Source: Legionella israelensis (GTDB lineage Bacteria > Pseudomonadota > Gammaproteobacteria > Legionellales > Legionellaceae). From it: a stretch of 64,000 bases of DNA. Of the stretch, positions 1 through 8,610 are shown piece by piece. The notes under the pieces were generated by a model. It made no database searches, was not told where the DNA came from, and saw only the letters and a program-made list of their open reading frames with translations. Position 1 is the first letter of the stretch. Every line of letters starts with the position of its first letter. The stretch spans positions 2,294,001-2,358,000 of the forward strand of contig NZ_CP038273.1 in assembly GCF_004571175.1 (NCBI RefSeq), written 5' to 3'. Made by a program: the position numbers and the translations under genes.

Positions 1-338
1 ACAACATTGCTCATAAAAAGATGGATTTAAAAAACTGGCAGGCGAATCAGAAAAATTCAGGTTTTTTACCCGAGGAGCGTGTCTGGCTTGATCAACTGTT
101 CGGGCCATTGGGTTTTGTGGATGCTTTCAGAGTGGTTAATCAGGAAACCGATCAATACACTTGGTGGACGTATCGCTCTCCTCAGGCGTGGAAAAATAAT
201 GTCGGTTGGCGCATTGATTATCAGGTTATCACTCCCGGATTAAAGGACAGCGTTATTGCTGCAAAGATACACAGGGAGATAAGAATGTCCGATCATGCCC
301 CTTTATCAATTGAATATAAAGGAGACTGGTGTGTTTAA
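1..338 (+). CDS. Exonuclease III family AP endonuclease, 3' part (5' end outside window)
   Basis: This is the C-terminal part of an exonuclease III/AP endonuclease, open from the first bases of the window. Visible motifs are NIAHKKMDLKNW (the Asn/Asp catalytic strand and following helix), FLPEER, WRIDY and the terminal SDHAPL, which holds the conserved Asp-His pair of the endonuclease/exonuclease/phosphatase fold. These enzymes nick DNA 5' of abasic sites in base excision repair. Its motifs are of a different subtype from those of the next gene, so the two are paralogues rather than a recent tandem copy. Its stop codon overlaps the start of the next gene by 8 bases, which suggests translational coupling. 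The start and N-terminal half lie outside the window. Family assignment is secure. Confidence 0.93.
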   Translation, partial: NIAHKKMDLKNWQANQKNSGFLPEERVWLDQLFGPLGFVDAFRVVNQETDQYTWWTYRSPQAWKNNVGWRIDYQVITPGLKDSVIAAKIHREIRMSDHAPLSIEYKGDWCV

Positions 339-1122
339 ATTAGCCAGTTGGAATGTCAATTCCATCAAGGTTCGTCTGCAACATGTATTGGATTGGATTG
401 AATCAAGCAAGGTTGACATTTTGGCCTTGCAGGAAACCAAATTAATGGATGAACATTTTCCTGTGGATGTTTTTAAAGAACGGGGTTATTTTATTGAATT
501 TTCCGGCCAGAAAACTTATAACGGTGTTGCGCTCATATCACGATACCCGATGAAAGAGGTGGTCAGAGATATTCCTGCGTTGGAGGATATTCAGCGGCGG
601 ATTCTGGTGGCCACCATTGGTGATCTTCGCCTCATTAACTTATATGTTCCTAATGGTTCCGATCTGGCTTCAGATAAATATCAGTACAAACTTTCATGGC
701 TTGAAAAGATTACTGAATTTATTAAACAGCAGATGGAAGTTTATTCAAAGTTGGCTGTGGTAGGGGATTTTAATATTGCACCGGAAGATATAGATGTGCA
801 TGATCCAGAAGAATGGGAGGGTCAGGTCCTGGTCAGCCCGAAAGAAAGGGAAGCTTTCTCAGAAATACTCTCATTAGGGCTTATCGATAGTTTTCGTGCT
901 CTTCATCCGCAATTGCAGCGATTCAGCTGGTGGGATTATCGGGCCGGAGGGTTTCGTCGCAACCGAGGCTTAAGAATTGATCATGTTTTATTAAGTCATG
1001 AATTGCGTGCAAATTGTATTGAATCAGAAATTGACATTGAGCCTCGTCGTTGGGACAGACCTTCGGATCATGCTCCAGTATGGGTGAAACTAAAAGATGA
1101 GAATCTTTCACTTTCGTCTTAA
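331..1122 (+). CDS. xthA: Exonuclease III
   Basis: Exonuclease III (263 aa with the GTG start at 331) is the AP endonuclease and 3'-phosphodiesterase of base excision repair. The N-terminus carries ASWNVNSIK with the metal-binding Asn, then LALQETK with the metal-binding Glu, GDFNIAPEDIDV, RNRGLRIDHVLLS and the terminal PSDHAPVW with the catalytic Asp-His. An upstream in-frame ATG at 295 exists, but the GTG at 331 has an AAAGGAGA ribosome site 6-13 bases upstream and yields the usual short N-terminus. The start overlaps the stop of the preceding exonuclease gene, so the pair is probably one transcript. Length matches the family (about 260 aa). Confidence 0.95.
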   Translation: MFKLASWNVNSIKVRLQHVLDWIESSKVDILALQETKLMDEHFPVDVFKERGYFIEFSGQKTYNGVALISRYPMKEVVRDIPALEDIQRRILVATIGDLRLINLYVPNGSDLASDKYQYKLSWLEKITEFIKQQMEVYSKLAVVGDFNIAPEDIDVHDPEEWEGQVLVSPKEREAFSEILSLGLIDSFRALHPQLQRFSWWDYRAGGFRRNRGLRIDHVLLSHELRANCIESEIDIEPRRWDRPSDHAPVWVKLKDENLSLSS

Positions 1123-1128
1123 GGGACA

Positions 1129-1292
1129 CAGGGCAAAATCATACTACTTAAAGCATAAACAATAAGGCGTCATTGCGCACGAAGTGAAGCAATCCAGTTC
1201 AGTTTTTTTATGAGGCATCGATCCGGATTGCTTCGCTTTGCTCACAATGGCGGCAATTTGGTTTTATTTGGGCAAAGTAGGATTTTGTCCTG
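1129..1292. repeat. MITE-like inverted-repeat element, long copy, with 10-bp target duplication
   Basis: The ends are imperfect inverted repeats: CAGGGCAAAATCATACT at the left and the complement of CAGGACAAAATCCTACT at the right. The element is bounded exactly by the direct repeat TTAAGGGACA at 1119-1128 and 1293-1302, which looks like a 10-bp target-site duplication. A shorter relative with the same arms lies at 13290-13379. No coding capacity is visible. Between the arms sits a second palindromic repeat (1167-1253). Confidence 0.75.
1167..1253. repeat. Palindromic repeat of the CATTGCG...GAAGCAATCC type, nested in the MITE
   Basis: The left arm GCGTCATTGCGCACGAAG continues to GAAGCAATCC. 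The right arm GGATTGCTTCGCTTTGC continues to CACAATGGCGG. The arms are near-complementary over about 30 bases around a loop of roughly 25 bases. This class of short palindrome (CATTGCGAGCGAAGCGAAGCAATCC) is common between genes in many bacteria. Here it occupies the middle of the longer element and is absent from the related 90-bp copy at 13290. Confidence 0.7.
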
Positions 1293-1310
1293 TTAAGGGA
1301 CAAATATTAA

Positions 1311-1339
1311 TTGATTTGACAAGTGTTTTCTGCTATTGT
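1311..1339 (+). promoter_or_regulatory. Candidate sigma-70 promoter of rpmE
   Basis: TTGATT (1311-1316) is followed after 17 bases by TATTGT (1334-1339), which is preceded by an extended -10 TG at 1331-1332. Transcription would start near 1346, leaving a leader of about 70 bases before the rpmE ATG at 1419. Predicted from sequence only. Confidence 0.5.
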
Positions 1340-1418
1340 TTTGCGTCATTTGAAAGAACATTATACCCGATATTATCGGTACTGCTGTTCAGTTTTAGAC
1401 TACAAAGAGAGTGGTATT

Positions 1419-1649
1419 ATGAAAGCTTCCATACATCCTGAATATAAAACGATCAATGTAACCTGTAGTTGCGGTAATACGTTTGAGACAGGTTCTACCT
1501 TATGTCACGATCTGAGCATTGAAGTGTGTTCTCAGTGTCATCCATTTTATACAGGTAAACAAAAACTGGTGGATACCGGAGGTCGTGTTCAGAAGTTTCG
1601 TGATCGTTATAATTTTAGTAATAAAAAAAATAAAGAAAAAGCCAATTAG
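1419..1649 (+). CDS. rpmE: 50S ribosomal protein L31, zinc-binding type
   Basis: Ribosomal protein L31 (76 aa) of the large subunit, lying at the 50S-30S interface. The ATG at 1419 gives [14 protein letters not shown], the standard L31 start; longer in-frame readings begin without homology. Cysteines 16, 18, 37 and 40 form the zinc site of C-plus type L31 (CSC and CSQC). HPFYTGKQK and the [10 protein letters not shown] segment are typical. The last residues are lysine and asparagine rich. The gene is monocistronic, with a candidate promoter at 1311-1339 and a strong hairpin terminator downstream. Confidence 0.96.
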   Translation: MKASIHPEYKTINVTCSCGNTFETGSTLCHDLSIEVCSQCHPFYTGKQKLVDTGGRVQKFRDRYNFSNKKNKEKAN

Positions 1650-1752
1650 TTTTAATGATTGCATTGTATGTCTCAGGCTTCAGTAACTCCTTGTTTTTAT
1701 TGCCATTTATTAACGGCTAGTGAGAACTTTTCCATTTTTACCGTAAAGGATT

Positions 1753-1780
1753 AAAGGCGCAATGAAATGCGCCTTTTTTT
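1753..1780 (+). terminator. Rho-independent terminator after rpmE
   Basis: The stem AAAGGCGCA / TGCGCCTTT (9 bp) has a 6-base loop and is followed by an uninterrupted T tract. It lies about 100 bases downstream of the rpmE stop and before the malic enzyme gene. Confidence 0.88.
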
Positions 1781-1853
1781 CGAAACCCCTGTTAATCTCA
1801 TAAATTTTTCTATATGATTTCTCGCTGAGCCGTCTGAAAAGAGAGTAGACACT

Positions 1854-3092
1854 TTGGATAAAGATGTTTTAAAAAAACGTGCTTTGCACTACCATGAATT
1901 TCCCATGCCGGGCAAATTAGAGATACAAATTACGAAACCAACCAACTCTCAGGATGATCTATCATTGGCGTATACACCTGGGGTTGCTGAGCCTGTATTG
2001 GCCATTGCTGATAACAAGGATAATGCTTATCGCTATACTTCGAAGGGAAATCTGGTTGCAGTGATGACCAATGGAACGGCTGTTCTCGGTCTTGGTAATG
2101 TTGGTGCTTTAGCCGGCAAACCGGTTATGGAGGGAAAAGCGGTTTTATTTAAACGGTTTGCCGGTATTGATGTTTTTGATATCGAAATTGATGCTGATGA
2201 CCCTCAGGAATTTATTTCCACAGCAAAACGCATTGCTCCTACCTTCGGCGGTATTAATCTTGAAGACATTAAAGCACCGGAATGTTTTGAGATAGAACAG
2301 GCGCTGATTGACCAGCTTGATATTCCCGTCTTCCATGATGATCAGCACGGTACAGCGATAGTGGTTGCTGCAGGTTTACTGAATGCCTTGGAATTGCAAG
2401 GCAAAAAATTATCTGAAGCGCGAATTGTATGTATTGGAGCCGGGGCTGCAGGAATTGCCTCCATGCGTTTGTTGGTTGCTTTAGGGGCCGATAAAAAACA
2501 CATGCTCCTTTTGGACAGCAAAGGGGTGATTCACTCTGGTCGTGAAGATTTAAATGCCTATAAATTTGCTTTTGCCCGTACTACCGAGCGTCGAACATTG
2601 GCGGATGCTCTTGTAGATGCTGATGTTTTTATTGGTGTGGCCAAACCTAATTTACTCAATGCTGAGTTGCTAAATCTGATGGCAGAAAAACCGGTTATTT
2701 TTGCTTTATCCAACCCCCATCCAGAAATACTTCCTGAAGTAGCCTTACAGGCCAGAGATGACTTAATTATTGCTACAGGCCGAAGCGATTATCCTAATCA
2801 GGTTAACAACGTACTTTGTTTCCCTTATATTTTTCGCGGTGCTCTGGATGTCAGGGCATCAACCATCAATCAGGCGATGCAAATTGCCGCAGTAGAGGCC
2901 ATCCGCCAGTTGGCTCAGGAGCCTGTTCCGCACTCTGTAAAAGAAAATTATCCCGGTATGTCTGATTGGGATTTTGGTCCCTATTACATCATACCTAAAC
3001 CTTTTGATCCTCGATTAAAAGAGAGAGTATCAACTGCTGTAGCTAAAGCAGCTATTAACAGCGGTGTCAGCCGTATTAATACAGCATCATAA
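1854..3092 (+). CDS. maeB: NAD(P)-dependent malic enzyme, short form without phosphotransacetylase domain
   Basis: Malic enzyme (412 aa) oxidatively decarboxylates malate to pyruvate and CO2, feeding acetyl-CoA and reducing power. The N-terminus [15 protein letters not shown] and the motif [11 protein letters not shown] with its catalytic Tyr are diagnostic. [20 protein letters not shown] and [10 protein letters not shown] supply metal and substrate residues, and GAGAAGIA is the dinucleotide-binding turn. Enteric MaeB is about 760 aa with a C-terminal phosphotransacetylase-like domain; that domain is absent here, as in many other bacteria. The start is a TTG at 1854 with GAGAG a few bases upstream. 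Two transporter genes follow closely, starting 38 bases downstream. Cofactor choice (NAD or NADP) cannot be read from the sequence with confidence. Confidence 0.92.
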   Translation: MDKDVLKKRALHYHEFPMPGKLEIQITKPTNSQDDLSLAYTPGVAEPVLAIADNKDNAYRYTSKGNLVAVMTNGTAVLGLGNVGALAGKPVMEGKAVLFKRFAGIDVFDIEIDADDPQEFISTAKRIAPTFGGINLEDIKAPECFEIEQALIDQLDIPVFHDDQHGTAIVVAAGLLNALELQGKKLSEARIVCIGAGAAGIASMRLLVALGADKKHMLLLDSKGVIHSGREDLNAYKFAFARTTERRTLADALVDADVFIGVAKPNLLNAELLNLMAEKPVIFALSNPHPEILPEVALQARDDLIIATGRSDYPNQVNNVLCFPYIFRGALDVRASTINQAMQIAAVEAIRQLAQEPVPHSVKENYPGMSDWDFGPYYIIPKPFDPRLKERVSTAVAKAAINSGVSRINTAS

Positions 3093-3130
3093 ATTTGTAC
3101 GCGCATAACCAATACGTTAAGGAGCTTGTT

Positions 3131-4426
3131 TTGCCAATAGAGAAGAATAGAAAATACATGATCATTGCTTGGTTGATTTGTGGTCTTGGTGCTCTTTTTT
3201 ATACCTATGAGTATTTTTTACGAATATCTCCAAGTGTGATGGAAGATGCATTAAGAGATCATTTCAATTTATCTGCAACCGGTTTTGGTTTCTTATCTGC
3301 TTTTTACTACTATGCCTATGTCCCAATGCAGCTTCCTGTGGGAGTTTTGATGGATCGTTATGGTCCAAAACTGTTAATAACGCTAGCCTGCATGACTTGT
3401 GTGATAGGTACATTTATGTTTGCCTCCTCCTCGTTGTGGTTGGCGGCTAGTGGGCGCTTTTTGGTAGGGCTTGGTTCAGCTTTTGCTTTTGTAGGAGTTT
3501 TAAAACTGGCCACCATATGGTTACCTGAAAATAAACTGGCCATGGTTTCTGGCCTTGCAGCAGCGCTTGGAACCATAGGTGCAATGATAGGCGACAATGT
3601 GCTTGGCATATTCGTGATTCACCTCGGTTGGCGTCAGACCTTAATCATTACCGGTATTCTTGGAGCCATATTAACTGTCATTTTATGGTTTGGATTACGG
3701 GACAAAAAGAGCCATCAAAGACATAGCGGTACAATTCATAATTTTAAAAAGAGCATGGCGGACTTAAAGCTTATTGTTCGCAACAAACAAATTTGGATAA
3801 ACGGAATGTTTGGCTGCTTAGTTTATCTGCCTACTACCGTCTTTGCTGAACTCTGGGGAATACCTTATTTAAAAAATGCCAGTGGAATGACCCCAGCAGC
3901 TGCTGATTTTGCCAATTCATTGCTTTTTCTAGGATTTACTGTTGGCGCTCCAATTATGGGATATCTTTCGGATAAACTTTCCCGTCGTAAGTTACCGATG
4001 TTTATAGGCTCTATGGGCGCTGCCATTATTATGGCCTGTGTTTTATATTTGCCAGGTTTAACTGAAGGACGAATGGATGCGCTTTTATTTCTTTTGGGTA
4101 TTTTCTACAGCGTCCAGTGTATTGTTTTTGCGGTAGGAAGGGAGTTAAGTCCTGGCGAAGCTGCTGGAACAGCCATGGCCATGACAAACATGATCGTGAT
4201 GTTAGGAGCTATGTTTCTACAACCTTTGGTGGGTCGTTTGCTCGATATAAGTCTGGCCACTCATTTAACAAAAATGGATATCGATGTAGGAGCTATAGAA
4301 AATTTACAGAAATTTTATACCGCCAGTGATTATAAATTCGCATTGACATTAATTCCTTTGGGAATTTTAATCGGAGCCATTTTAACCTTTTTCCTGAAAG
4401 AAACTCATGCAGACGCTCCTAAATAA
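3131..4426 (+). CDS. Major-facilitator transporter, Pht-like
   Basis: A 12-helix major-facilitator transporter (431 aa from the TTG at 3131). The TTG has AAGGAG at 3119-3124, which decides the start against an earlier TTG at 3095. The first helix reads LGALFYTYEYFLRISPSVM, followed by QLPVGVLMDRYGPK, the motif-A loop between helices 2 and 3. This arrangement resembles the Legionella Pht (phagosomal transporter) family, known for taking up amino acids and nucleosides; the resemblance is from memory and the substrate is unknown. It follows malic enzyme closely and overlaps the next, paralogous transporter gene by 20 bases, so the three are probably cotranscribed. Confidence 0.85.
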   Translation: MPIEKNRKYMIIAWLICGLGALFYTYEYFLRISPSVMEDALRDHFNLSATGFGFLSAFYYYAYVPMQLPVGVLMDRYGPKLLITLACMTCVIGTFMFASSSLWLAASGRFLVGLGSAFAFVGVLKLATIWLPENKLAMVSGLAAALGTIGAMIGDNVLGIFVIHLGWRQTLIITGILGAILTVILWFGLRDKKSHQRHSGTIHNFKKSMADLKLIVRNKQIWINGMFGCLVYLPTTVFAELWGIPYLKNASGMTPAAADFANSLLFLGFTVGAPIMGYLSDKLSRRKLPMFIGSMGAAIIMACVLYLPGLTEGRMDALLFLLGIFYSVQCIVFAVGRELSPGEAAGTAMAMTNMIVMLGAMFLQPLVGRLLDISLATHLTKMDIDVGAIENLQKFYTASDYKFALTLIPLGILIGAILTFFLKETHADAPK

Positions 4427-5684
4427 ATTATTCAGAGACAGGCTGACTCTGGCAGGTATTATAGTCTGTGCCGTAGGCGGATTATTTTATTGTTATGAGT
4501 TTGTCTTACGGATTATTCCAGGTGCTTTACAGAGCGAGTTAAGTGCTGCTTTCGGTCATATTTCGGCAACGACATTTGGTCAATTGTCTGCTTTTTACTA
4601 TTTTGCCTATTCTCCAATGCAATTGCCTGTGGGTATGCTGATGGATCGATATGGACCCAGACGATTGCTGATTTTTGCCTGCTTGTCCTGTACACTCGGT
4701 TCCTGGCTATTTAGCATTACTTCCTCTATTGTTATTGCTGGAATTGGCCGTTTTCTGGTGGGATTTGGTTCTTCATTTGCTTTTGTAGGCGTGCTTTCTC
4801 TGGCCGTAAACTGGCTGCCCAAACATTATTTTTCACTGGTAGCAGGATTGATTACCACCCTCGGTATGTTGGGATTAGTGTATGGTGAAGTTAAAATTAC
4901 TGATATTGCCATAACTGTGGGCTGGCAACATGCTTTGGATTTGATGGTGATCGTAGGTGCCGTGCTTACAGTTTTGACCTTTTTGTTCGTAAATGATGGA
5001 CCTAAAGGGCGTGTAAAAAATGGCTCTCCCTTACCTGAGTTTTTTAAAAATGTTCTTTATGTTCTGACGTGTTCGGAGGTATGGTTAATCGGGATTGTTG
5101 GTGCCTGTCTTTATACTTCTTTGTCGGTCTTTGGTGAGTTATGGGGTAAAACATACCTGGAACAGGCTCATCATCTGACAAAGCTTCAAGCTGCACATAC
5201 CATTTCTGCCATGTTTTTTGGCTGGGCAGTAGGCGCACCTGTAGCCGGTTATTTTTCTGATCGCACCGGTAAACGAGTCCTCCCTCTGATGTTAGGTGCA
5301 ATATTTGGCCTAATCTGTATCAGCATTGTACTTTATTGTCCTGGACTTTCGTATAGAAGTCTGAATATGTTGCTCTTTCTGTATGGTCTTTTCAGTGCTA
5401 CAGAAATTCTGGTATTTATTATGGCAAAAGAAAACAGCGGGGCGAAACTATCGGGTACGGTTTTTGCTGCAACCAATATGATTGTCACGCTTGGCGGAGT
5501 GATTTTTCAGCCTTTGGTGGGCAAGCTTCTCGACATGTTCGGAGACAGTGAAATTGTTGCAGGAGAACATATTTATACAGTAGTGGATTATCAGCTTGCC
5601 TTGTCTATCCTTCCTATATCCTTGCTGTTGGTGACCATTCTGGGCTTTTTTCTTAAAGATTTAAACCAGATTGGGCAGGATTAA
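4407..5684 (+). CDS. Major-facilitator transporter, Pht-like, paralogue of upstream gene
   Basis: A second 12-helix major-facilitator transporter (425 aa). It is clearly paralogous to its upstream neighbour: GGLFYCYEFVLRIIPGALQ and QLPVGMLMDRYGPRRLL match the other protein position by position, and the later FGELWGKTYLEQ segment is also shared. The ATG at 4407 lies inside the end of the upstream gene (20-base overlap), indicating coupled translation. Substrate is not evident; an organic acid or amino acid would fit the family and the malic enzyme neighbour, but that is inference. A third relative lies at 30237-31493. Confidence 0.85.
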   Translation: MQTLLNKLFRDRLTLAGIIVCAVGGLFYCYEFVLRIIPGALQSELSAAFGHISATTFGQLSAFYYFAYSPMQLPVGMLMDRYGPRRLLIFACLSCTLGSWLFSITSSIVIAGIGRFLVGFGSSFAFVGVLSLAVNWLPKHYFSLVAGLITTLGMLGLVYGEVKITDIAITVGWQHALDLMVIVGAVLTVLTFLFVNDGPKGRVKNGSPLPEFFKNVLYVLTCSEVWLIGIVGACLYTSLSVFGELWGKTYLEQAHHLTKLQAAHTISAMFFGWAVGAPVAGYFSDRTGKRVLPLMLGAIFGLICISIVLYCPGLSYRSLNMLLFLYGLFSATEILVFIMAKENSGAKLSGTVFAATNMIVTLGGVIFQPLVGKLLDMFGDSEIVAGEHIYTVVDYQLALSILPISLLLVTILGFFLKDLNQIGQD

Positions 5685-5719
5685 CACTTTTGTTCTTCAT
5701 TTGCACTTTAATTGCTACC

Positions 5720-6532
5720 TCAAGGTGTAAAAATCGCTAACACCTCCTTAACGGGATGTCGTTGACGAACATTACAACTGATGAAGCGGTTGACTAGAAA
5801 ACTTTTGATGGTGGCCTTTTCATATTGCCTGCGGGTAAATTCAGTATCATGGTTTGAGATCATAACGGTAATTCCTTTCGTAGTGGCTTGCAGAGCCAGT
5901 TTGGCAAGCTCGATATGCTCCTGTTCGGTAAATTTTATTTTGGTATAAGAAGAAAATTTGGCACTGTCAGACAAAGGAACGTAAGGGGGATCACAATAAA
6001 TTAAATCGCCTGGCTGAGCCAGTGCAAAGGTTTTGCGGAAATCATTTTGAATAAATTCCGCTGCTTGGCTTTTTTGATAAAAATATTCCATTTCCTTGCG
6101 AGGAAAATAAGGTTTATCGTAACGTCCGAAAGGAACATTGTATTTTCCCTGAGCGTTATAACGGCATAAGCCATTATAACCATGTCGATTGAGATAGAGA
6201 AATAACGCTGCTTTGAGTTTCGGATTTTCGCTTTGATTAAATTGCTCGCGATACTGATAATAACAATGTTCATTGTTGTTAGACTGGGAAAAGAAAGTCT
6301 GACAATAAGCAATAAAGGAATGACCTTCTTTTTGGATAAAACGAAAAAGCTGGACTAAATCAGGATTTGCCTCAGCAAGCAGATAAGATGAATAACGAGT
6401 ATTAATAAAGACAGCGGCTGAACCGGTGAAAGGTTCAATGAGTCGGTTTGCAGAAGGAAATGAAGAAAGAATCTGTTCAAGACAATGGAATTTATTACCA
6501 GCCCATTTTAAAAAAGGTTTTACTTTACTCAT
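5720..6532 (-). CDS. dam: DNA adenine methyltransferase, Dam family
   Basis: DNA N6-adenine methyltransferase of the Dam/T4 Dam family (271 aa), probably methylating GATC. The N-terminus KPFLKWAGNK is the AdoMet-binding motif, LIEPFTGSAAVF the second, FGRYDKPYFP lies in the target recognition region, and the catalytic DPPY is at residues 181-184. The ATG at 6532 gives the normal family N-terminus; an ATG at 6589 would add 19 unrelated residues. The usual second glycine of WAGGK is Asn here. The gene stands alone, transcribed toward the transporters and divergent from the calpain-like gene. A solitary Dam usually acts in mismatch repair and replication timing; no restriction enzyme gene is adjacent. 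Confidence 0.9.
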   Translation of the reverse strand: MSKVKPFLKWAGNKFHCLEQILSSFPSANRLIEPFTGSAAVFINTRYSSYLLAEANPDLVQLFRFIQKEGHSFIAYCQTFFSQSNNNEHCYYQYREQFNQSENPKLKAALFLYLNRHGYNGLCRYNAQGKYNVPFGRYDKPYFPRKEMEYFYQKSQAAEFIQNDFRKTFALAQPGDLIYCDPPYVPLSDSAKFSSYTKIKFTEQEHIELAKLALQATTKGITVMISNHDTEFTRRQYEKATIKSFLVNRFISCNVRQRHPVKEVLAIFTP

Positions 6533-6876
6533 AATTATTTTTACTTTCTTTGACCCTGTAGTATCACTTAATTCAGGACAAAAAACCATATTATTAACGA
6601 CTGCAACTCTCTTATAGGCAAAAAAGATTGCTACTGAAGCAGACTAACGACTATAAGTTATTTTTTCCTGACAATTTTATCAGCTGTTATCTCTGCGCAG
6701 GCGGAGATCTATTTTTTGTTATGGGGTCATGGTCTATACGAGAGTTGTGCCGACATCACAAGGCAAGATTACTCCAAAATGGATTTAATGCACTATCCTC
6801 AGTTTCCGCCACAAATGCTTATCAATTAAATTAATTGTCTATAATTAAACTAATTTAATTAATTAGTATACATAAA
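6533..6876. other. Divergent intergenic region between dam and the calpain-like gene
   Basis: No convincing gene. The last 60 bases before 6877 are almost pure A/T with overlapping TTAATTAA palindromes and a TATAAT at 6840-6845, a likely -10 box for the calpain-like gene, without a good -35. A 68-codon reading frame at 6628-6834 has no ribosome site or recognisable features and was not called. Confidence 0.5.
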
Positions 6877-8553
6877 ATGATTGAAGAAGAAGATCTTTTT
6901 AACAGCATACATGCTGTTAATGTATCTGACGATGAATTCATAGGTCTATTTGCTGAAAATGGGAATCTTTTAAAGCGTGGATTTAAAGCAGTTAAGGGTG
7001 AGATATTTGCTCCAGATTCCAACTGGACAGATATAAAACAAACTTCCTTAGGAGATTGTTATTTTCTGGTAGCCTTGCAATCAGTCATGTTGCGTAATCC
7101 TGAGCTAGTAAGAGATATGATAAGAGACAATGGCCATAATACTGTGAGCGTACGTTTTTATAGAAAATCAGATTTTAGTGAATCTTACCAGCCCTGGATT
7201 ATCACCATCGATAAGACCATATATGAGCTACCCATTATTTCTGACTATGGCCATAGAGAAGCCTGGGTATTTTTATTTGAAAAAGCTTACGCTGTGTTTC
7301 GACAATTCCTTAACTTGGAAAAATACTATGGCCGAAGTTATAGCGAGACGATTTCCGGAGGTTATGGTCATGAGGCATTGGAACATTTACTAGGCTGCTC
7401 AAGCTCATATGAAAACATCCATAGCCCTTTTCTTCGTATGTTAAGAGCATTGGAGCCTTTTATCAAAAATGAAATGCTAATTGATCTTGACAAAGAATGC
7501 ATGCTTTCACAGCCGCAAGTCAAAAAAAATATATTCGGTATGGAGGTTAAGTTAACAAAAAAAGAAAAACGAGCCCAGGCAAAGGAGGCGTTTGATAGAC
7601 TTGCCCCTACGTTTTTTGCAAATATGGAAATAGTAAGTGAAGCACATTACAAACAGGTAATTAAAGATATCACGGCCTTTTTTGGTCATGAACTGGATGA
7701 AGAGGTTATCGTTGATTTTTTAAGCTGTTTTCCCACAAATTATGAAGATTATCAACAGTTGCGAAAACTGGCCACACGTTTGGAAAATATCAACTTAACC
7801 AAAGATAAAATGGAGAAGCTACTAAACATACTCCATCAATTTTTCCCTAACCATTATATCAATATGATGGAAGTGAGATTGATGAATGCTATGGTAGGGC
7901 AACACGGCTATACAGGTCATGATGTTGATGTGTATAGGAAGATAGAAACTGCCTTGAGTAATCATGAGTTAATCACCTTAGGAACATCCCATAAATTTAA
8001 TAAGGCTAAAGGCATGGTCAGTGGGCATGAATATATGGTGATTAATTGTTTTGTGGATGAAAATGGTAAACGATATGTGCTCGTAAATAACCCTTGGGGA
8101 AGTTATTCGCGTGGATATAAAAAAACAGATAGCGGTGGGATGCAACCCTGTGTGCGTTCTCCGACGTTTTCAATCTTTTCGAAGCATGAGTCTTTAGATA
8201 TCGATTTGTTAATGGATAATGAATGTGATGCACCTTTGTCATATGACGGTATGATTTGTCAGCAAATCAATTATTCTAAGGGTGTCTCGGTGATAGAGTT
8301 AAGTGATTTTGTGCGTTTATTTGAGAGTTTATATGTCACTTGTCTCAGTGATAGCTTGCGTTTAACGAGACAGAAACTGGAAGAGATGGAAGACAGAATG
8401 GCATTAAATGAGGTGTATTCTTTAGAAGATAATGTGCCTACCCAGCAACAAATAGAAGAATTAAAAATGCAGTTGCAACGCCTGGAAGATTTAGAGCAAG
8501 GCCTTGCTGAGGGAAATATTGTAATAACAGAATTGCCATCTTCTTCTATATAG
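6877..8553 (+). CDS. Calpain-like (family C2) cysteine protease, putative secreted effector
   Basis: A 558-aa protein with a calpain-like catalytic core. QTSLGDCYFLVAL at residues 55-67 matches the calpain active-site block (oxyanion Gln55, nucleophile Cys61). GHEYMVINCF supplies His384, and NNPWGS supplies Asn405, the third triad residue. All three catalytic residues are present, so an active protease is plausible. The Cys-His spacing of 323 residues is much longer than in animal calpains, implying a large inserted domain. The C-terminus (about 490-550) is charged and predicted coiled coil. There is no signal peptide. In a Legionella-like genome this looks like a translocated effector, which is inference. 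The upstream region is extremely AT rich. Confidence 0.75.
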   Translation: MIEEEDLFNSIHAVNVSDDEFIGLFAENGNLLKRGFKAVKGEIFAPDSNWTDIKQTSLGDCYFLVALQSVMLRNPELVRDMIRDNGHNTVSVRFYRKSDFSESYQPWIITIDKTIYELPIISDYGHREAWVFLFEKAYAVFRQFLNLEKYYGRSYSETISGGYGHEALEHLLGCSSSYENIHSPFLRMLRALEPFIKNEMLIDLDKECMLSQPQVKKNIFGMEVKLTKKEKRAQAKEAFDRLAPTFFANMEIVSEAHYKQVIKDITAFFGHELDEEVIVDFLSCFPTNYEDYQQLRKLATRLENINLTKDKMEKLLNILHQFFPNHYINMMEVRLMNAMVGQHGYTGHDVDVYRKIETALSNHELITLGTSHKFNKAKGMVSGHEYMVINCFVDENGKRYVLVNNPWGSYSRGYKKTDSGGMQPCVRSPTFSIFSKHESLDIDLLMDNECDAPLSYDGMICQQINYSKGVSVIELSDFVRLFESLYVTCLSDSLRLTRQKLEEMEDRMALNEVYSLEDNVPTQQQIEELKMQLQRLEDLEQGLAEGNIVITELPSSSI

Positions 8554-8610
8554 GCTTGTCTATTAATCGAGCTTTGAAGCTACAAATTACTCCTTGGATG
8601 TGAATTCAGG

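Noticed and set aside
5044-5301. Leftward frames inside the second transporter gene
   Set aside because: Antisense shadows of a conserved coding region without ribosome sites; the same holds for frames antisense to other real genes.
6628-6834. 68-codon frame between dam and the calpain-like gene
   Set aside because: No ribosome site, no recognisable motif, low-complexity composition similar to the noncoding flanks.
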